A stretch of 64,000 nucleotides of DNA from positions 61,223-125,222 of the forward strand of contig NZ_FUXU01000007.1 in NCBI RefSeq assembly GCF_900167155.1, read 5' to 3'. The DNA is from Enterovibrio nigricans DSM 22720. Its GTDB lineage: Bacteria; Pseudomonadota; Gammaproteobacteria; Enterobacterales; Vibrionaceae. The position numbers were made by a program, and so were the translations under genes. Below are positions 37,267 through 46,026 of this stretch, piece after piece. Numbering within the stretch: position 1 is the stretch's first letter; every line of letters begins with the position of its first letter. The notes beneath the pieces were generated by a model, which saw only the letters and a program-made list of their open reading frames with translations, searched no databases and was not told the DNA's origin.

Positions 37267-40200
37267 ATGACGCGACATTTCTTTTCATCTTTTTCCAGCC
37301 GTCGAATCGGTAAAACGCTTGCCGTCTCTGCATTATTGCTGAGTCTTGCCGCGCCTTTTGCCGCACAATCGGCCATCCGCATTCTAGGTCCTCAAGATGA
37401 GTCACCGTCTCCAAATGCCGTGGAGCCTTTGTCTCAGTCGACACAACCAAGATCGACAGAAAACCGTCGCCAGGCCACTGGGCCAACGCGAGACTCTGAC
37501 ACCCTTTGGTCTATTGCAAGCGATTACAAGCCCAGCAATGCTGTCACGGTTTATCAAACCCTGGGGGCGATTTATCGGTTAAACCCGACGGCGTTTGAAG
37601 ACAATAATATTCATGGTCTCATTCCCGGTAGTACCTTGCTACTGCCAACAGTGACAGAAATCCGACGTGAAAGAACGGATGATGTCGCTCAGCGTCTGCA
37701 AATTGACCAAGCGAGAAAAGATGCGCTGAGACGGGTGGATAACAGACCGCTGAGTCAACAAGTTACCGCTCCAACAGTGACACCAGCACCTCAGCCCGTA
37801 CAACCCGTGGCGGCGACGCCTTCTGTGGTTGAAACCCCCGCGATAGTTGTGCCCGAGAAACCTGCGGAGCAAGGCGATGCCGCAGACGTTGCCATGATGA
37901 AAAAAGAGGCCATGGCGACAACTGGCGAAGGTATCGCGAAAGATGGTGCTGACATGACACCATCAAAACCAGATATGTCGGCAGTGCAAAGCCAAATCAA
38001 TGAATCTGATCTGCAAATGGGCAAACTGGTTGAGAGCAACCATATCCTCAAGATTAGATTGGCAGAAGTACAAAACGAATTGGCTGCCCTCAAAGATCAA
38101 ATGTCGGGTGATGAAGAACTCACAGAAGAAATACGTGAGTTTCTTGAGATCCAGCGTGCTCGCCAAGCACAGATGGAGATGAAAGAGCCAACGTTCATGG
38201 AGTCCTTGATCGCCAGTCCTCTCATGCTCGCAACTGTCGCTATTATCCCTGCATTGCTGATCATCGGTGCGGCCGCTTTCTTTATCATGCGTCGTCGTAA
38301 AGATGATGATGTGGAGGAGCCTGAGGGCATTGACAGCGAAATGCCAGATGACATGCCGGTTATCATGGTCCCTGAACCGGGGGATGATACGGATGAGTTG
38401 ATTCTGGATGACGATGAACTTGAAGTGACCGAAGATACAGATGCTGATGATCTGTTCGGCGACGACAGTCTCTTTGATTCTGAATTGGATGATATCAACC
38501 TGTCTGATTCGTTGGAGCTTTCAGAAGAACCTGAAGATTCTGGGCTAGACCTAGATGCGGACACTGATTTTGGTGCAGAGACTGACCTCACTGCATCACT
38601 CGATGATGACTTTGATACATCGACTGAGCTGAATGTTGAAGCGAGCACTGACGGCGCAATCGGCCTTGAAGACATGGAGCGTGCGCTTGATGAAATGTCT
38701 GCATCGCCTGAAGAGTCAGAATTAAGCCCTGATGAAGCACTTGCAGCGATGTGGGAGCAATCTCTTGCTGGTGGCGACGACGAAGTTGATGATATTGATG
38801 CGCTGCTAAATGCTGAGCAGGGGGGAGAGGCAGAGGAAAAGGAGTCACTCCCTGAGGAACTCGTTGAAGAAACTGAGCCCGACACCAATGAAGCACTCTT
38901 TGACAGGGTGCTTGAAGATGAGCCAGAAGTTGATCTGACTCAGGACATCGATTTGTCCGATGATGACGATCTCCTGTCTGATATGGATATAGAAGAAAGC
39001 ACCACAGAAGATGCAGCGGAAGATGTGTCAGATGACAGTGCGGCCATGTTAGATGAGTTGCTTGGTGAGGATTTTGATTTTAATGATGATGACTTCCTTA
39101 ACGAAAAAGAGGAAGACGCGGATATTGGTGAAACTGACGCACTGTTGGATGAATTGTTTGATGGTGACGATCTGGATGAAGACGGTAATCCCGTCAAGCC
39201 TGTCTCAAACGATGATATCGATGATTTGTCTCTTGAAGCCCAGCAAGATGATGGCGACATTTCTGATACAGACGCCTTGCTCGATGAATTCTTAAATGAT
39301 GATGACGAAGATCCTCTCAATGAGTCTGCATTGCTTGATGAATCAATTGATGATGACGATTTATTGGAAGATGTCATTGGTCAGCCAGAAGATGATGGTG
39401 AAGTCGACTTAGGTGAAACTGATGCGCTGTTGGATGATTTACTCGGCGACGATGGTGATGACGAAGACGCACTTCTCAATGACGTCGAAGATGAAGATCT
39501 TCTTGGTGAAGACTTATTGTCTCTTGATGACGAGCTACTGACCGATGAGTCGACCCAGAGCAAAGATGCAGACTTTGATGACTTACTTGATGAAAACGCT
39601 CAGCAAGATGAGTTGGATGAACTCGAAGGTCTACTAGACGAAACTGCAGATAGTGAGGCAGAACGAGACCTTGATACCGTCTCTTTGCAAGATGACGATG
39701 AAAATCTCGTTGAAGAAAGCACAGATCAGGACATGGCAGATCTGGAGTCGTTGTTCGATGAGCAACCGCTTGATGAAGAAGAGGCACCAGACGTCTCTGA
39801 GAACGAAATTGCGCTGTTGGATGAAGCGCTTGAAAGTGACGAGGCGTCGGCTCTTGACGATATATTGGGAGACGACCAGACAGCTTCCTTAGACGCGAAT
39901 GATCCTGCACAAGAGGTTTCCACTGATGAAGAAATCAGTGAACAGGAAGTTGATGCTTCAAATGAAGAGATGGAGCTGCTTGATAGCCTTCTTGATGAAG
40001 ACGCAGAGGAGCCGATCTCTTCAGATATTGAGCAAGCCTCTGAGCTTGAATTAGCGGAAGCGATTGAGCATGAACCAGAGCCTTTAGGGCAAGACGCTGA
40101 GCCAGATATTGCGGAAGAATTGTCGGCGTTTGTTAATGATGCTGAGAGCCTAGAAACAGAAGCGCTATCCCTCGAAAATGACGAGCAGTCTTTTAATGAA

Positions 40201-41355
40201 GCATTAGATGCGGAAGAAGACCATTTTGATATTTCATCGCTTCCTGAATACGACGAAGAAGCCGCGTTAGCGGATATCGACCTCGAACCAGCACCTATCG
40301 AAGAGAGCGATAACTACGAAGATGATGATTCTGATGAACCGATAGATTTCAATAATCTTCCAGAATATACAGAGGAAGATGCAGCTGCCGACTTTGATGT
40401 TCAATCAAGTAGTGCCGCTGAAACAGAGATTCCACAAGCAGAGGCGGCTTCTGAAGACGTTGTTAGCGAAGAAGCTGTTTCGGAAAAGGCTGTTACAGAA
40501 GAACCTGTTACGGAAGAAGAAACGGCATCAGAAGCTACCTTCACCGCAACCGAGCCGAATACGCTGGCGTTTCCAAAAGTGGATGAAATCAGCCTAGATG
40601 ATCTTGGCGAGTTTGATGAAGCTCATGCACTTGATGCCGCAATGGAAGAACAACGTGAGCTTGAGGAAGGCATTCCTGAAAGTGAACGTTCGCGCTTTAC
40701 GCAGGAGTCACCGCCTCATTCTGCTGGCTATAGAGCCATGGAGCTGGATGATATCGCGGATCTTGAAGATGACGCGCATCAGGTTGCGGGTCTTAATATG
40801 GATGCGCTTCTGTCAGATCCGTTGGATGATGAGCAATTTGGACTGGGTGACTTTGAAACAGAAGACCTAGATATTCCCGATGATGAAAGCGGCATCTGGA
40901 GTGCGGAAATTGAGCCCGAACCCGAACTGGAAAGTGAGGATTGGTCAGAGCAGCCTGAAGTGTTGGGCAACGACGTAAAATCAATGGAACTTGAAGCGGA
41001 CCTTGAAGGTTTGCTAGAAGATGCCGAAAGTGAGCTGATCGAAGCGTCGAGGTCTGATAAAAACTACATCAGCATTGAAGAGTTGATGAAAGATGACGGC
41101 ACGTTACAAGAAGATCCAGATTCGTTAAAAATGGATTTAGATGTCGGCTTGGAAGATTTCCCAGATGTACTGAGTGACATCCAGCATGCAGACGTTGATA
41201 GCAGTGGCGAAACAGCGATGCAAATGGACTTGGCGAAGGCTTATCTCGAAATGAATGATGTCGATGGTGCATTACAACTGCTAGAAAAAGTCATGCAAGG
41301 TGATGACGCCCATCTCAAAGACGAAGCGAGAAAGCTGATTGAGAATCTCAACTAG
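37267..41355 (+). CDS. hubP: HubP/FimV polar landmark protein
   Basis: A 1362-residue protein of the FimV/HubP family, the Vibrio polar hub that recruits chromosome, chemotaxis (ParC) and flagellar (FlhG) partitioning ATPases. It has a signal sequence (about 10-40), a periplasmic LysM-like region (DTLWSIASDYKPSNAVTVYQ, about 78-130), a coiled coil before a single transmembrane helix (about 320-343), then a roughly 950-residue extremely acidic cytoplasmic part with degenerate ETDALLDELL-type repeats, and a conserved C-terminal TPR-like FimV motif (DLAKAYLEMNDVDGALQLLEKV). Start is uncertain: ATG 37231 and 37192 are in frame; 37267 gives the most normal signal peptide. Confidence 0.93.
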   Translation: MTRHFFSSFSSRRIGKTLAVSALLLSLAAPFAAQSAIRILGPQDESPSPNAVEPLSQSTQPRSTENRRQATGPTRDSDTLWSIASDYKPSNAVTVYQTLGAIYRLNPTAFEDNNIHGLIPGSTLLLPTVTEIRRERTDDVAQRLQIDQARKDALRRVDNRPLSQQVTAPTVTPAPQPVQPVAATPSVVETPAIVVPEKPAEQGDAADVAMMKKEAMATTGEGIAKDGADMTPSKPDMSAVQSQINESDLQMGKLVESNHILKIRLAEVQNELAALKDQMSGDEELTEEIREFLEIQRARQAQMEMKEPTFMESLIASPLMLATVAIIPALLIIGAAAFFIMRRRKDDDVEEPEGIDSEMPDDMPVIMVPEPGDDTDELILDDDELEVTEDTDADDLFGDDSLFDSELDDINLSDSLELSEEPEDSGLDLDADTDFGAETDLTASLDDDFDTSTELNVEASTDGAIGLEDMERALDEMSASPEESELSPDEALAAMWEQSLAGGDDEVDDIDALLNAEQGGEAEEKESLPEELVEETEPDTNEALFDRVLEDEPEVDLTQDIDLSDDDDLLSDMDIEESTTEDAAEDVSDDSAAMLDELLGEDFDFNDDDFLNEKEEDADIGETDALLDELFDGDDLDEDGNPVKPVSNDDIDDLSLEAQQDDGDISDTDALLDEFLNDDDEDPLNESALLDESIDDDDLLEDVIGQPEDDGEVDLGETDALLDDLLGDDGDDEDALLNDVEDEDLLGEDLLSLDDELLTDESTQSKDADFDDLLDENAQQDELDELEGLLDETADSEAERDLDTVSLQDDDENLVEESTDQDMADLESLFDEQPLDEEEAPDVSENEIALLDEALESDEASALDDILGDDQTASLDANDPAQEVSTDEEISEQEVDASNEEMELLDSLLDEDAEEPISSDIEQASELELAEAIEHEPEPLGQDAEPDIAEELSAFVNDAESLETEALSLENDEQSFNEALDAEEDHFDISSLPEYDEEAALADIDLEPAPIEESDNYEDDDSDEPIDFNNLPEYTEEDAAADFDVQSSSAAETEIPQAEAASEDVVSEEAVSEKAVTEEPVTEEETASEATFTATEPNTLAFPKVDEISLDDLGEFDEAHALDAAMEEQRELEEGIPESERSRFTQESPPHSAGYRAMELDDIADLEDDAHQVAGLNMDALLSDPLDDEQFGLGDFETEDLDIPDDESGIWSAEIEPEPELESEDWSEQPEVLGNDVKSMELEADLEGLLEDAESELIEASRSDKNYISIEELMKDDGTLQEDPDSLKMDLDVGLEDFPDVLSDIQHADVDSSGETAMQMDLAKAYLEMNDVDGALQLLEKVMQGDDAHLKDEARKLIENLN
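38400..40300 (+). repeat. Acidic degenerate repeats in HubP
   Basis: The cytoplasmic region carries recurrent units such as GETDALLDELFDGDD, SDTDALLDEFLNDDDE and GETDALLDDLLGDDGDD, rich in GAT/GAA codons. The clearest copies are at about 39128-39170, 39263-39310 and 39411-39460. On the opposite strand this composition produces spurious serine-rich reading frames. Confidence 0.8.
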
Positions 41356-41370
41356 TACAAAGCAGATAAA

Positions 41371-41398
41371 GTGGCGGGTTTAACCCGCCATTTTTTTG
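41371..41398 (+). terminator. Terminator of hubP
   Basis: GTGGCGGGTT / AACCCGCCA stem followed by seven T residues. Confidence 0.9.
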
Positions 41399-41514
41399 GC
41401 CTTATCTTTTGTCATGAAAGTGTGGATTGCTTTGGAAACCTGCACCTTCTCACCTTTTGAGTATATAATGCGCCGCTTTATATCACCGCGTAAGTAAAAG
41501 ACAGAGACGAGAAA

Positions 41515-42303
41515 ATGAGAATTGCCCTGGGTGTTGAATATGATGGATCGCAGTATTACGGCTGGCAAAGACAGCGTGAAGTACCCAGCGTACAGGAACA
41601 TCTCGAAAAGGCCCTGTCTAAAATTGCCACTCAGCCAATAGAAGTGCAATGCGCGGGTCGTACAGATGCGGGTGTGCATGGTACAGGGCAGGTTGTTCAC
41701 TTTGATGTTGCGTGTTCTCGCCCTCTTAGAGCCTGGACCATGGGCGTTAACACTCACCTTCCAGATAACATTGCCGTACGTTGGGCGAAAGAAGTCCCCG
41801 AAGAATTCCACGCGCGTTTCTCCGCTAAGGCCCGTCGCTACCGCTACGTGATTTACAACAACAATCTTCGCCCTGGCATTTTGCGTAACGGCATTAGCCA
41901 CTACCACGGAGAATTGGACGAGAACCTGATGCACGAGGCGGGGCAGTATTTACTGGGTGAAAACGATTTTACCTCTTTTCGTGCGGCACAATGCCAGTCG
42001 AATTCGCCTTGGCGAAATATTCATCATTTAAATGTGACTCGACAAGGGCGTTTTGTGATCATTGATATCAAAGCTAATGCGTTTGTGCATCACATGGTGA
42101 GAAATATCACGGGAAGTTTGATTGCAGTGGGTAGTAAAGAGCAAAAGCCTGAATGGGTGAAGTGGTTATTGGAAGCCAAAGACCGCAACCAGGCTGCTGC
42201 AACGGCGAAAGCAGAAGGTCTCTACCTCGTTGAAGTGGACTACCCAGCTGAGTTTGATTTGCCATCTTCACCTGTTGGACCGCTGTTCCTACCCGACGCG
42301 TAA
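41515..42303 (+). CDS. truA: tRNA pseudouridine(38-40) synthase TruA
   Basis: TruA forms pseudouridine at positions 38-40 of the tRNA anticodon stem. The 262-residue protein has the catalytic Asp51 in [11 protein letters not shown] and the standard ending ([15 protein letters not shown]). It lies after the hubP terminator and has its own promoter region (a TATAAT-like element at 41462-41468). Confidence 0.96.
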   Translation: MRIALGVEYDGSQYYGWQRQREVPSVQEHLEKALSKIATQPIEVQCAGRTDAGVHGTGQVVHFDVACSRPLRAWTMGVNTHLPDNIAVRWAKEVPEEFHARFSAKARRYRYVIYNNNLRPGILRNGISHYHGELDENLMHEAGQYLLGENDFTSFRAAQCQSNSPWRNIHHLNVTRQGRFVIIDIKANAFVHHMVRNITGSLIAVGSKEQKPEWVKWLLEAKDRNQAAATAKAEGLYLVEVDYPAEFDLPSSPVGPLFLPDA

Positions 42304-42305
42304 CT

Positions 42306-42352
42306 CTAGTTTATACAGAGCTAGGTTTATACAGATCTAGATTTATACAGAA
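42306..42352 (+). repeat. Three tandem 15-16 bp repeats after truA
   Basis: Units CTAGTTTATACAGAG, CTAGGTTTATACAGAT and CTAGATTTATACAGAA follow one another directly after the truA stop. The shared core is TTTATACAGA preceded by CTAG. The 246-base gap 42304-42549 has no gene. Confidence 0.9.
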
Positions 42353-42471
42353 CGGTTTGGAGCCATTAACTTGTGAAGTAAATGCGGCAAACAATAGGTA
42401 GTACCAGTTTTTTGTCCAAAGTCTTTACCAGTTGTGTTTTAATCTTCCGTTGAATTCGTAGATATTTAGGC

Positions 42472-42528
42472 CACTTGCCTTTGCAATGTCACCAAAGTCC
42501 TTGGTGAAGCATGAAAAATAGGCAAGTG
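42472..42528 (+). promoter_or_regulatory. Nested hairpin in the accD leader
   Basis: An outer nine-base stem (CACTTGCCT at 42472-42480 with AGGCAAGTG at 42520-42528) encloses an inner seven-base stem (TCACCAA / TTGGTGA, 42489-42507). It ends 21 bases before the accD ATG. E. coli carboxyltransferase is known to bind its own acc mRNA, so a translational operator is possible but unproven here. Confidence 0.5.
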
Positions 42529-42549
42529 CTCCAATAGAAAAGGTCGTTC

Positions 42550-43476
42550 ATGAGCTGGCTTGAAAAAATTCTGACAAAAAGCAACATCGGTTCTTCACGT
42601 AAAGCCTCTATTCCTGAAGGTGTGTGGACGAAGTGTTCGTCCTGTGAACAGGTGCTTTATCACGCTGAACTTGAGCGTAACCTCCATGTGTGTCCTAAGT
42701 GCGACCATCATATGCGTATGAGTGCGCGTAAACGCCTTGAAACCTTCCTTGATGAAGGCGATCGCGTTGAATTGGGTGGCGAGCTTGAGCCAAAAGATTT
42801 ACTCAAATTCCGCGATTCTAAAAAATACAAAGATCGTTTGTCTTCAGCGCAAAAGGCGAGCGGTGAGAAAGACGCACTGGTTGTTATGAAAGGCGAGCTC
42901 CTAGGCATGCCTGTTGTTACTTGTGCTTTTGAGTTTTCATTCATGGGCGGCTCAATGGGTGCGGTCGTGGGTGCGCGTTTTGTGCGTGCGGTTGATGCTG
43001 CGATGGAAAACAATTGTGGTCTGGTATGTTTTTCTGCAAGTGGTGGCGCACGTATGCAAGAGGCGTTGACGTCTCTGATGCAAATGGCAAAAACCAGTGC
43101 AGCGCTTGAGCGTTTGTCTGCGAAAGGCCTACCGTTTATTTCCGTCATGACGGATCCAACATTTGGTGGTGTAACGGCAAGCTTTGCTATGCTCGGCGAT
43201 ATTAATGTTGGTGAGCCCAAAGCGCTGATCGGTTTTGCAGGGCAGCGTGTTATCGAGCAGACGGTGCGTGAGAAGTTGCCAGAAGGCTTCCAACGTAGCG
43301 AATTCCTGCTGGAACACGGCGCCATTGATATGATCGTTGACCGTCGTGAACTGCGTCAGCGTTTGGGCGGATTGCTGGCGAAGATGACCAATCACGAGTC
43401 ACCATTGGTGGTGTCCGTTGATAAACCGCTGGAAGGTGAAGTGATTGAAGCTGAGCCAGTGGACAGTAACGAGTAA
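42550..43476 (+). CDS. accD: Acetyl-CoA carboxylase carboxyltransferase subunit beta AccD
   Basis: AccD with AccA transfers the carboxyl group from biotin to acetyl-CoA, the first committed step of fatty acid synthesis. The 308-residue protein has the N-terminal four-cysteine zinc finger (Cys29, Cys32, Cys48, Cys51) and the crotonase-like carboxyltransferase core ([36 protein letters not shown]). accA is not in the window. A terminator follows. Confidence 0.96.
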   Translation: MSWLEKILTKSNIGSSRKASIPEGVWTKCSSCEQVLYHAELERNLHVCPKCDHHMRMSARKRLETFLDEGDRVELGGELEPKDLLKFRDSKKYKDRLSSAQKASGEKDALVVMKGELLGMPVVTCAFEFSFMGGSMGAVVGARFVRAVDAAMENNCGLVCFSASGGARMQEALTSLMQMAKTSAALERLSAKGLPFISVMTDPTFGGVTASFAMLGDINVGEPKALIGFAGQRVIEQTVREKLPEGFQRSEFLLEHGAIDMIVDRRELRQRLGGLLAKMTNHESPLVVSVDKPLEGEVIEAEPVDSNE

Positions 43477-43497
43477 TTGATTCCACCTCGTCACAGT

Positions 43498-43526
43498 AAA
43501 AGAGCGCCTTATGGCGCTCTTTGTCT
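43498..43526 (+). terminator. Terminator of accD
   Basis: AAAGAGCGCC / GGCGCTCTTT stem with TTAT loop, followed by a moderate T-rich tail. Confidence 0.85.
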
Positions 43527-43571
43527 TTTAGCTGATATGATTAAAGCATTACTTGCTACAGTAGACTACTG

Positions 43572-44840
43572 ATGTCAGAACAAATTTTACCCACAGCACA
43601 ATCACCATTGTCTGAGTGGTTGAGCTATTTAGAAATCCTTCACACGAGTGCGATTGATCTGGGTTTGGATCGTATCTCACACGTTGCTCAAAAAGGTCAA
43701 TTGACCAAGCCTGCGCCGAAAGTCATAACCGTTGCTGGCACCAATGGAAAAGGTTCTACCTGTGCCATTATTGAAGCCATTTTGCTGAAAGCGGGCTATA
43801 AAACCGGTGTGTACAGTTCGCCTCACCTTATTCGCTATAACGAACGCGTAAGAATCAACGGCAAAGAACTGGATGATGAGCGCCACTCTGAAGCGTTTGC
43901 CGCTATTGAGGCATTGCGCGGAGAGACCAGTCTCAGTTTATTTGAGTTCGGCACATTGGCGGCACTTTGGTTGTTTCTCGATAACCAAGTCGATGTGGTT
44001 ATCCTCGAAGTAGGTTTAGGTGGGCGTTTAGATGCCACAAATATTGCGGATCATGACGTATCAGTGATCACCAGCCTTGCTATTGACCACGTTGATTGGC
44101 TTGGCGATGACATTGAAGTTATCGGCTTTGAGAAAGCCGGTATTTTCCGTTCAGGTAAGCCAGCGGTATGCGGGCAGCCTGAGCCACCTGCGAGCGTGTC
44201 TGCGCATGCTGACGATATTGGGGCGGAACTTCATCAAGTGGGTTATCAATTTGATTACCAGCGAGATGGCGACGTTTGGCATTGGCAATGTGGTGCCTTT
44301 GATTTGCGAGATTTACCCGTACCGGGTCTTCCGCTTCCCAATGCCGCCACCGCCTTGATGGCGTTAGGGCTATCAGAGCTTGACGTGACAGATGAGCATA
44401 TCGTTGATGGGCTTGCGAATGTGAAGCTCGCGGGTCGTATGCAAAGAGTGTTCGAGTCGCCGTTTGTCTTACTAGATGTGGCGCACAATCCGCATTCTGC
44501 CGCCTATCTTTCCCAACAAATTGAAGCGATAAAAAATGCATCCGGCGCAAAAGTACATGCGGTTGTAGCCATGCTTCATGATAAGGATATTACGGCCACG
44601 CTTGAACAAATGAAAAGTGTCGTGGACTATTGGTATCCTGCCTCGCTGAAGGGGCCTCGTGCTGCTGATTGGCAGACATTAGCCAAATCATTGCCTGAGG
44701 GCGTACAAGGGCACGCAACGCCTAGCGACGCGTTTGAAAGCGCGAAAGCCGCGATTGCTTGGGATGGTGATATGATCATCGTGTTTGGTTCATTTTATAC
44801 AGTAGGCGAAATCGCCGACCGTTTCTCTCAGTCGGAGTAA
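43572..44840 (+). CDS. folC: Bifunctional dihydrofolate/folylpolyglutamate synthase FolC
   Basis: FolC adds glutamate to dihydropteroate and to tetrahydrofolate. The 422-residue Mur-ligase-type enzyme has the P-loop TVAGTNGKGSTCAI (about 54-67), the substrate loop with SSPHLIRYNERVRING, and DVAHNPHSA later on. It starts 45 bases after the accD terminator and is followed two bases later by dedD. Confidence 0.96.
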   Translation: MSEQILPTAQSPLSEWLSYLEILHTSAIDLGLDRISHVAQKGQLTKPAPKVITVAGTNGKGSTCAIIEAILLKAGYKTGVYSSPHLIRYNERVRINGKELDDERHSEAFAAIEALRGETSLSLFEFGTLAALWLFLDNQVDVVILEVGLGGRLDATNIADHDVSVITSLAIDHVDWLGDDIEVIGFEKAGIFRSGKPAVCGQPEPPASVSAHADDIGAELHQVGYQFDYQRDGDVWHWQCGAFDLRDLPVPGLPLPNAATALMALGLSELDVTDEHIVDGLANVKLAGRMQRVFESPFVLLDVAHNPHSAAYLSQQIEAIKNASGAKVHAVVAMLHDKDITATLEQMKSVVDYWYPASLKGPRAADWQTLAKSLPEGVQGHATPSDAFESAKAAIAWDGDMIIVFGSFYTVGEIADRFSQSE

Positions 44841-44842
44841 TT

Positions 44843-45385
44843 GTGGCAACTCAATTTCAAAACCGTCTAGTCGGGACGCTAATTTTGGTCTCATTAGGCA
44901 TCATTTTCATTCCAGACGTGTTTGACGGGAAAAAGGCGCACTATCAGGAGAACTTTGAAGCAATTCCACTGCATGAAGAGTTTGATGAAAGTGTGATGAA
45001 CGAATCTGTCAAAATGCCCGAAGAGGCAGATTCATTTATGCCTCAAGACCCCGTTATGGTTACCGTGACGAATGATGACGCCGATGTTGCTGAACCTGTG
45101 GTGGCGAAAGTGCAAGCACCGAAAGAAGGGTATCAAGATTCAGCGTGGGTAATTCGCTTAGGTACATTTCGTAATTTAGACAATGCAGAGAACCTAGTAG
45201 CGACGCTACGCAGCAAAGGTTACCCCGCTCAACTTTTGCCCAGAGATGTTAAAGAGGGCGAGCTCGCCAGAGTAGAAGTTGGCCCTGATGTGTCAAAAGA
45301 CAAGCTTGCGTCAATGACTGCAGATTTGGAGTCTTTGACCGGATTAAAAGGCCAACTGCTCAGATTTAACCCATTAAACCCATAA
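44843..45385 (+). CDS. dedD: SPOR-domain cell division protein DedD
   Basis: DedD is a septal-ring membrane protein that binds denuded peptidoglycan. The 180-residue protein has one N-terminal transmembrane helix (about 8-26), a flexible acidic linker and a C-terminal SPOR domain (about 100-178: WVIRLGTFRNLDNAENLVATLRSKGYPAQL). The start is GTG two bases after folC. Its stop codon touches the PurR box of the next operon. Confidence 0.93.
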   Translation: MATQFQNRLVGTLILVSLGIIFIPDVFDGKKAHYQENFEAIPLHEEFDESVMNESVKMPEEADSFMPQDPVMVTVTNDDADVAEPVVAKVQAPKEGYQDSAWVIRLGTFRNLDNAENLVATLRSKGYPAQLLPRDVKEGELARVEVGPDVSKDKLASMTADLESLTGLKGQLLRFNPLNP

Positions 45386-45399
45386 GAAAACGTTTGCGT
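45384..45399 (+). promoter_or_regulatory. PurR box upstream of cvpA-purF
   Basis: AAGAAAACGTTTGCGT is a full match to the PurR consensus read on the reverse strand (ACGCAAACGTTTNCNT). It begins on the dedD stop codon and lies just ahead of a possible -10 TAAAAT (45415-45420), as in the E. coli cvpA-purF promoter. Confidence 0.85.
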
Positions 45400-45448
45400 C
45401 GTCATTTTTTCTGTTAAAATGCGCGCGATTCGCTCAGATGATTAGAAG

Positions 45449-45940
45449 ATGAATTGGATAGATTACGTCATTATTGGAGTGATCAGCTTCTCAGCTGTGA
45501 TTAGCTTGGTCCGTGGATTTGTGAAAGAAGCACTGTCGTTGGTGATTTGGTTCGGCGCATTTTTCGTCGCCAGTAATTTTTACCCTCAACTTGCCGCTTA
45601 CTTCACCAACATTCAGGACGAAATGATTCGAAACGGTGCGGCAATCGCCGTGCTGTTTATAGCGACTTTGATCGTTGGTGCTGTTGTGAACTACGTTATT
45701 GGACAATTGGTTCAAAAAACGGGCTTGTCGGGTACGGATCGCGTACTTGGCATTGTGTTCGGGGGAATTCGAGGGGTGCTGATTGTTGCCGCTGTATTAT
45801 TCTTCCTGGATGCATTTACCGGTTTTTCCAGCAGCCCCGAGTGGAAACAATCACAATTAATCCCTAAATTTGGGGTAGTGATTGAATGGTTTTTCTCGTA
45901 TTTGGAGCAGAGCTCCAGCTTCTTACCCAAGGTGATATAA
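45449..45940 (+). CDS. cvpA: CvpA family membrane protein
   Basis: A 163-residue inner-membrane protein with four hydrophobic helices and the family start ([32 protein letters not shown]). CvpA was named for colicin V production and is linked to envelope homeostasis, with no settled mechanism. It is the first gene of the PurR-controlled cvpA-purF operon. Confidence 0.95.
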   Translation: MNWIDYVIIGVISFSAVISLVRGFVKEALSLVIWFGAFFVASNFYPQLAAYFTNIQDEMIRNGAAIAVLFIATLIVGAVVNYVIGQLVQKTGLSGTDRVLGIVFGGIRGVLIVAAVLFFLDAFTGFSSSPEWKQSQLIPKFGVVIEWFFSYLEQSSSFLPKVI

Positions 45941-45947
45941 CGACGGT

Positions 45948-45971
45948 CAGGTGCTGTCGACGCGGCACCTG
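45948..45971 (+). promoter_or_regulatory. Inverted repeat between cvpA and purF
   Basis: CAGGTGC at 45948-45954 pairs with GCACCTG at 45965-45971. It may be a processing or stability hairpin in the intercistronic mRNA; no T-run follows, so it is not a terminator. Confidence 0.4.
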
Positions 45972-46026
45972 AAAACCTAGTTAGCTGTCCCTAGGGAACA
46001 CTCTAGCTTTACAAGGAACAGCATAC

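Noticed and set aside
38097..38888. Long serine-rich minus-strand frame (263 codons) within hubP
   Set aside because: It is the reverse complement of an Asp/Glu-rich coding region, which automatically produces Ser/Leu-rich antisense frames; no ribosome site or family match.
42708..43325. 205-codon minus-strand frame within accD
   Set aside because: Antisense shadow of accD, which has certain family identity on the plus strand.
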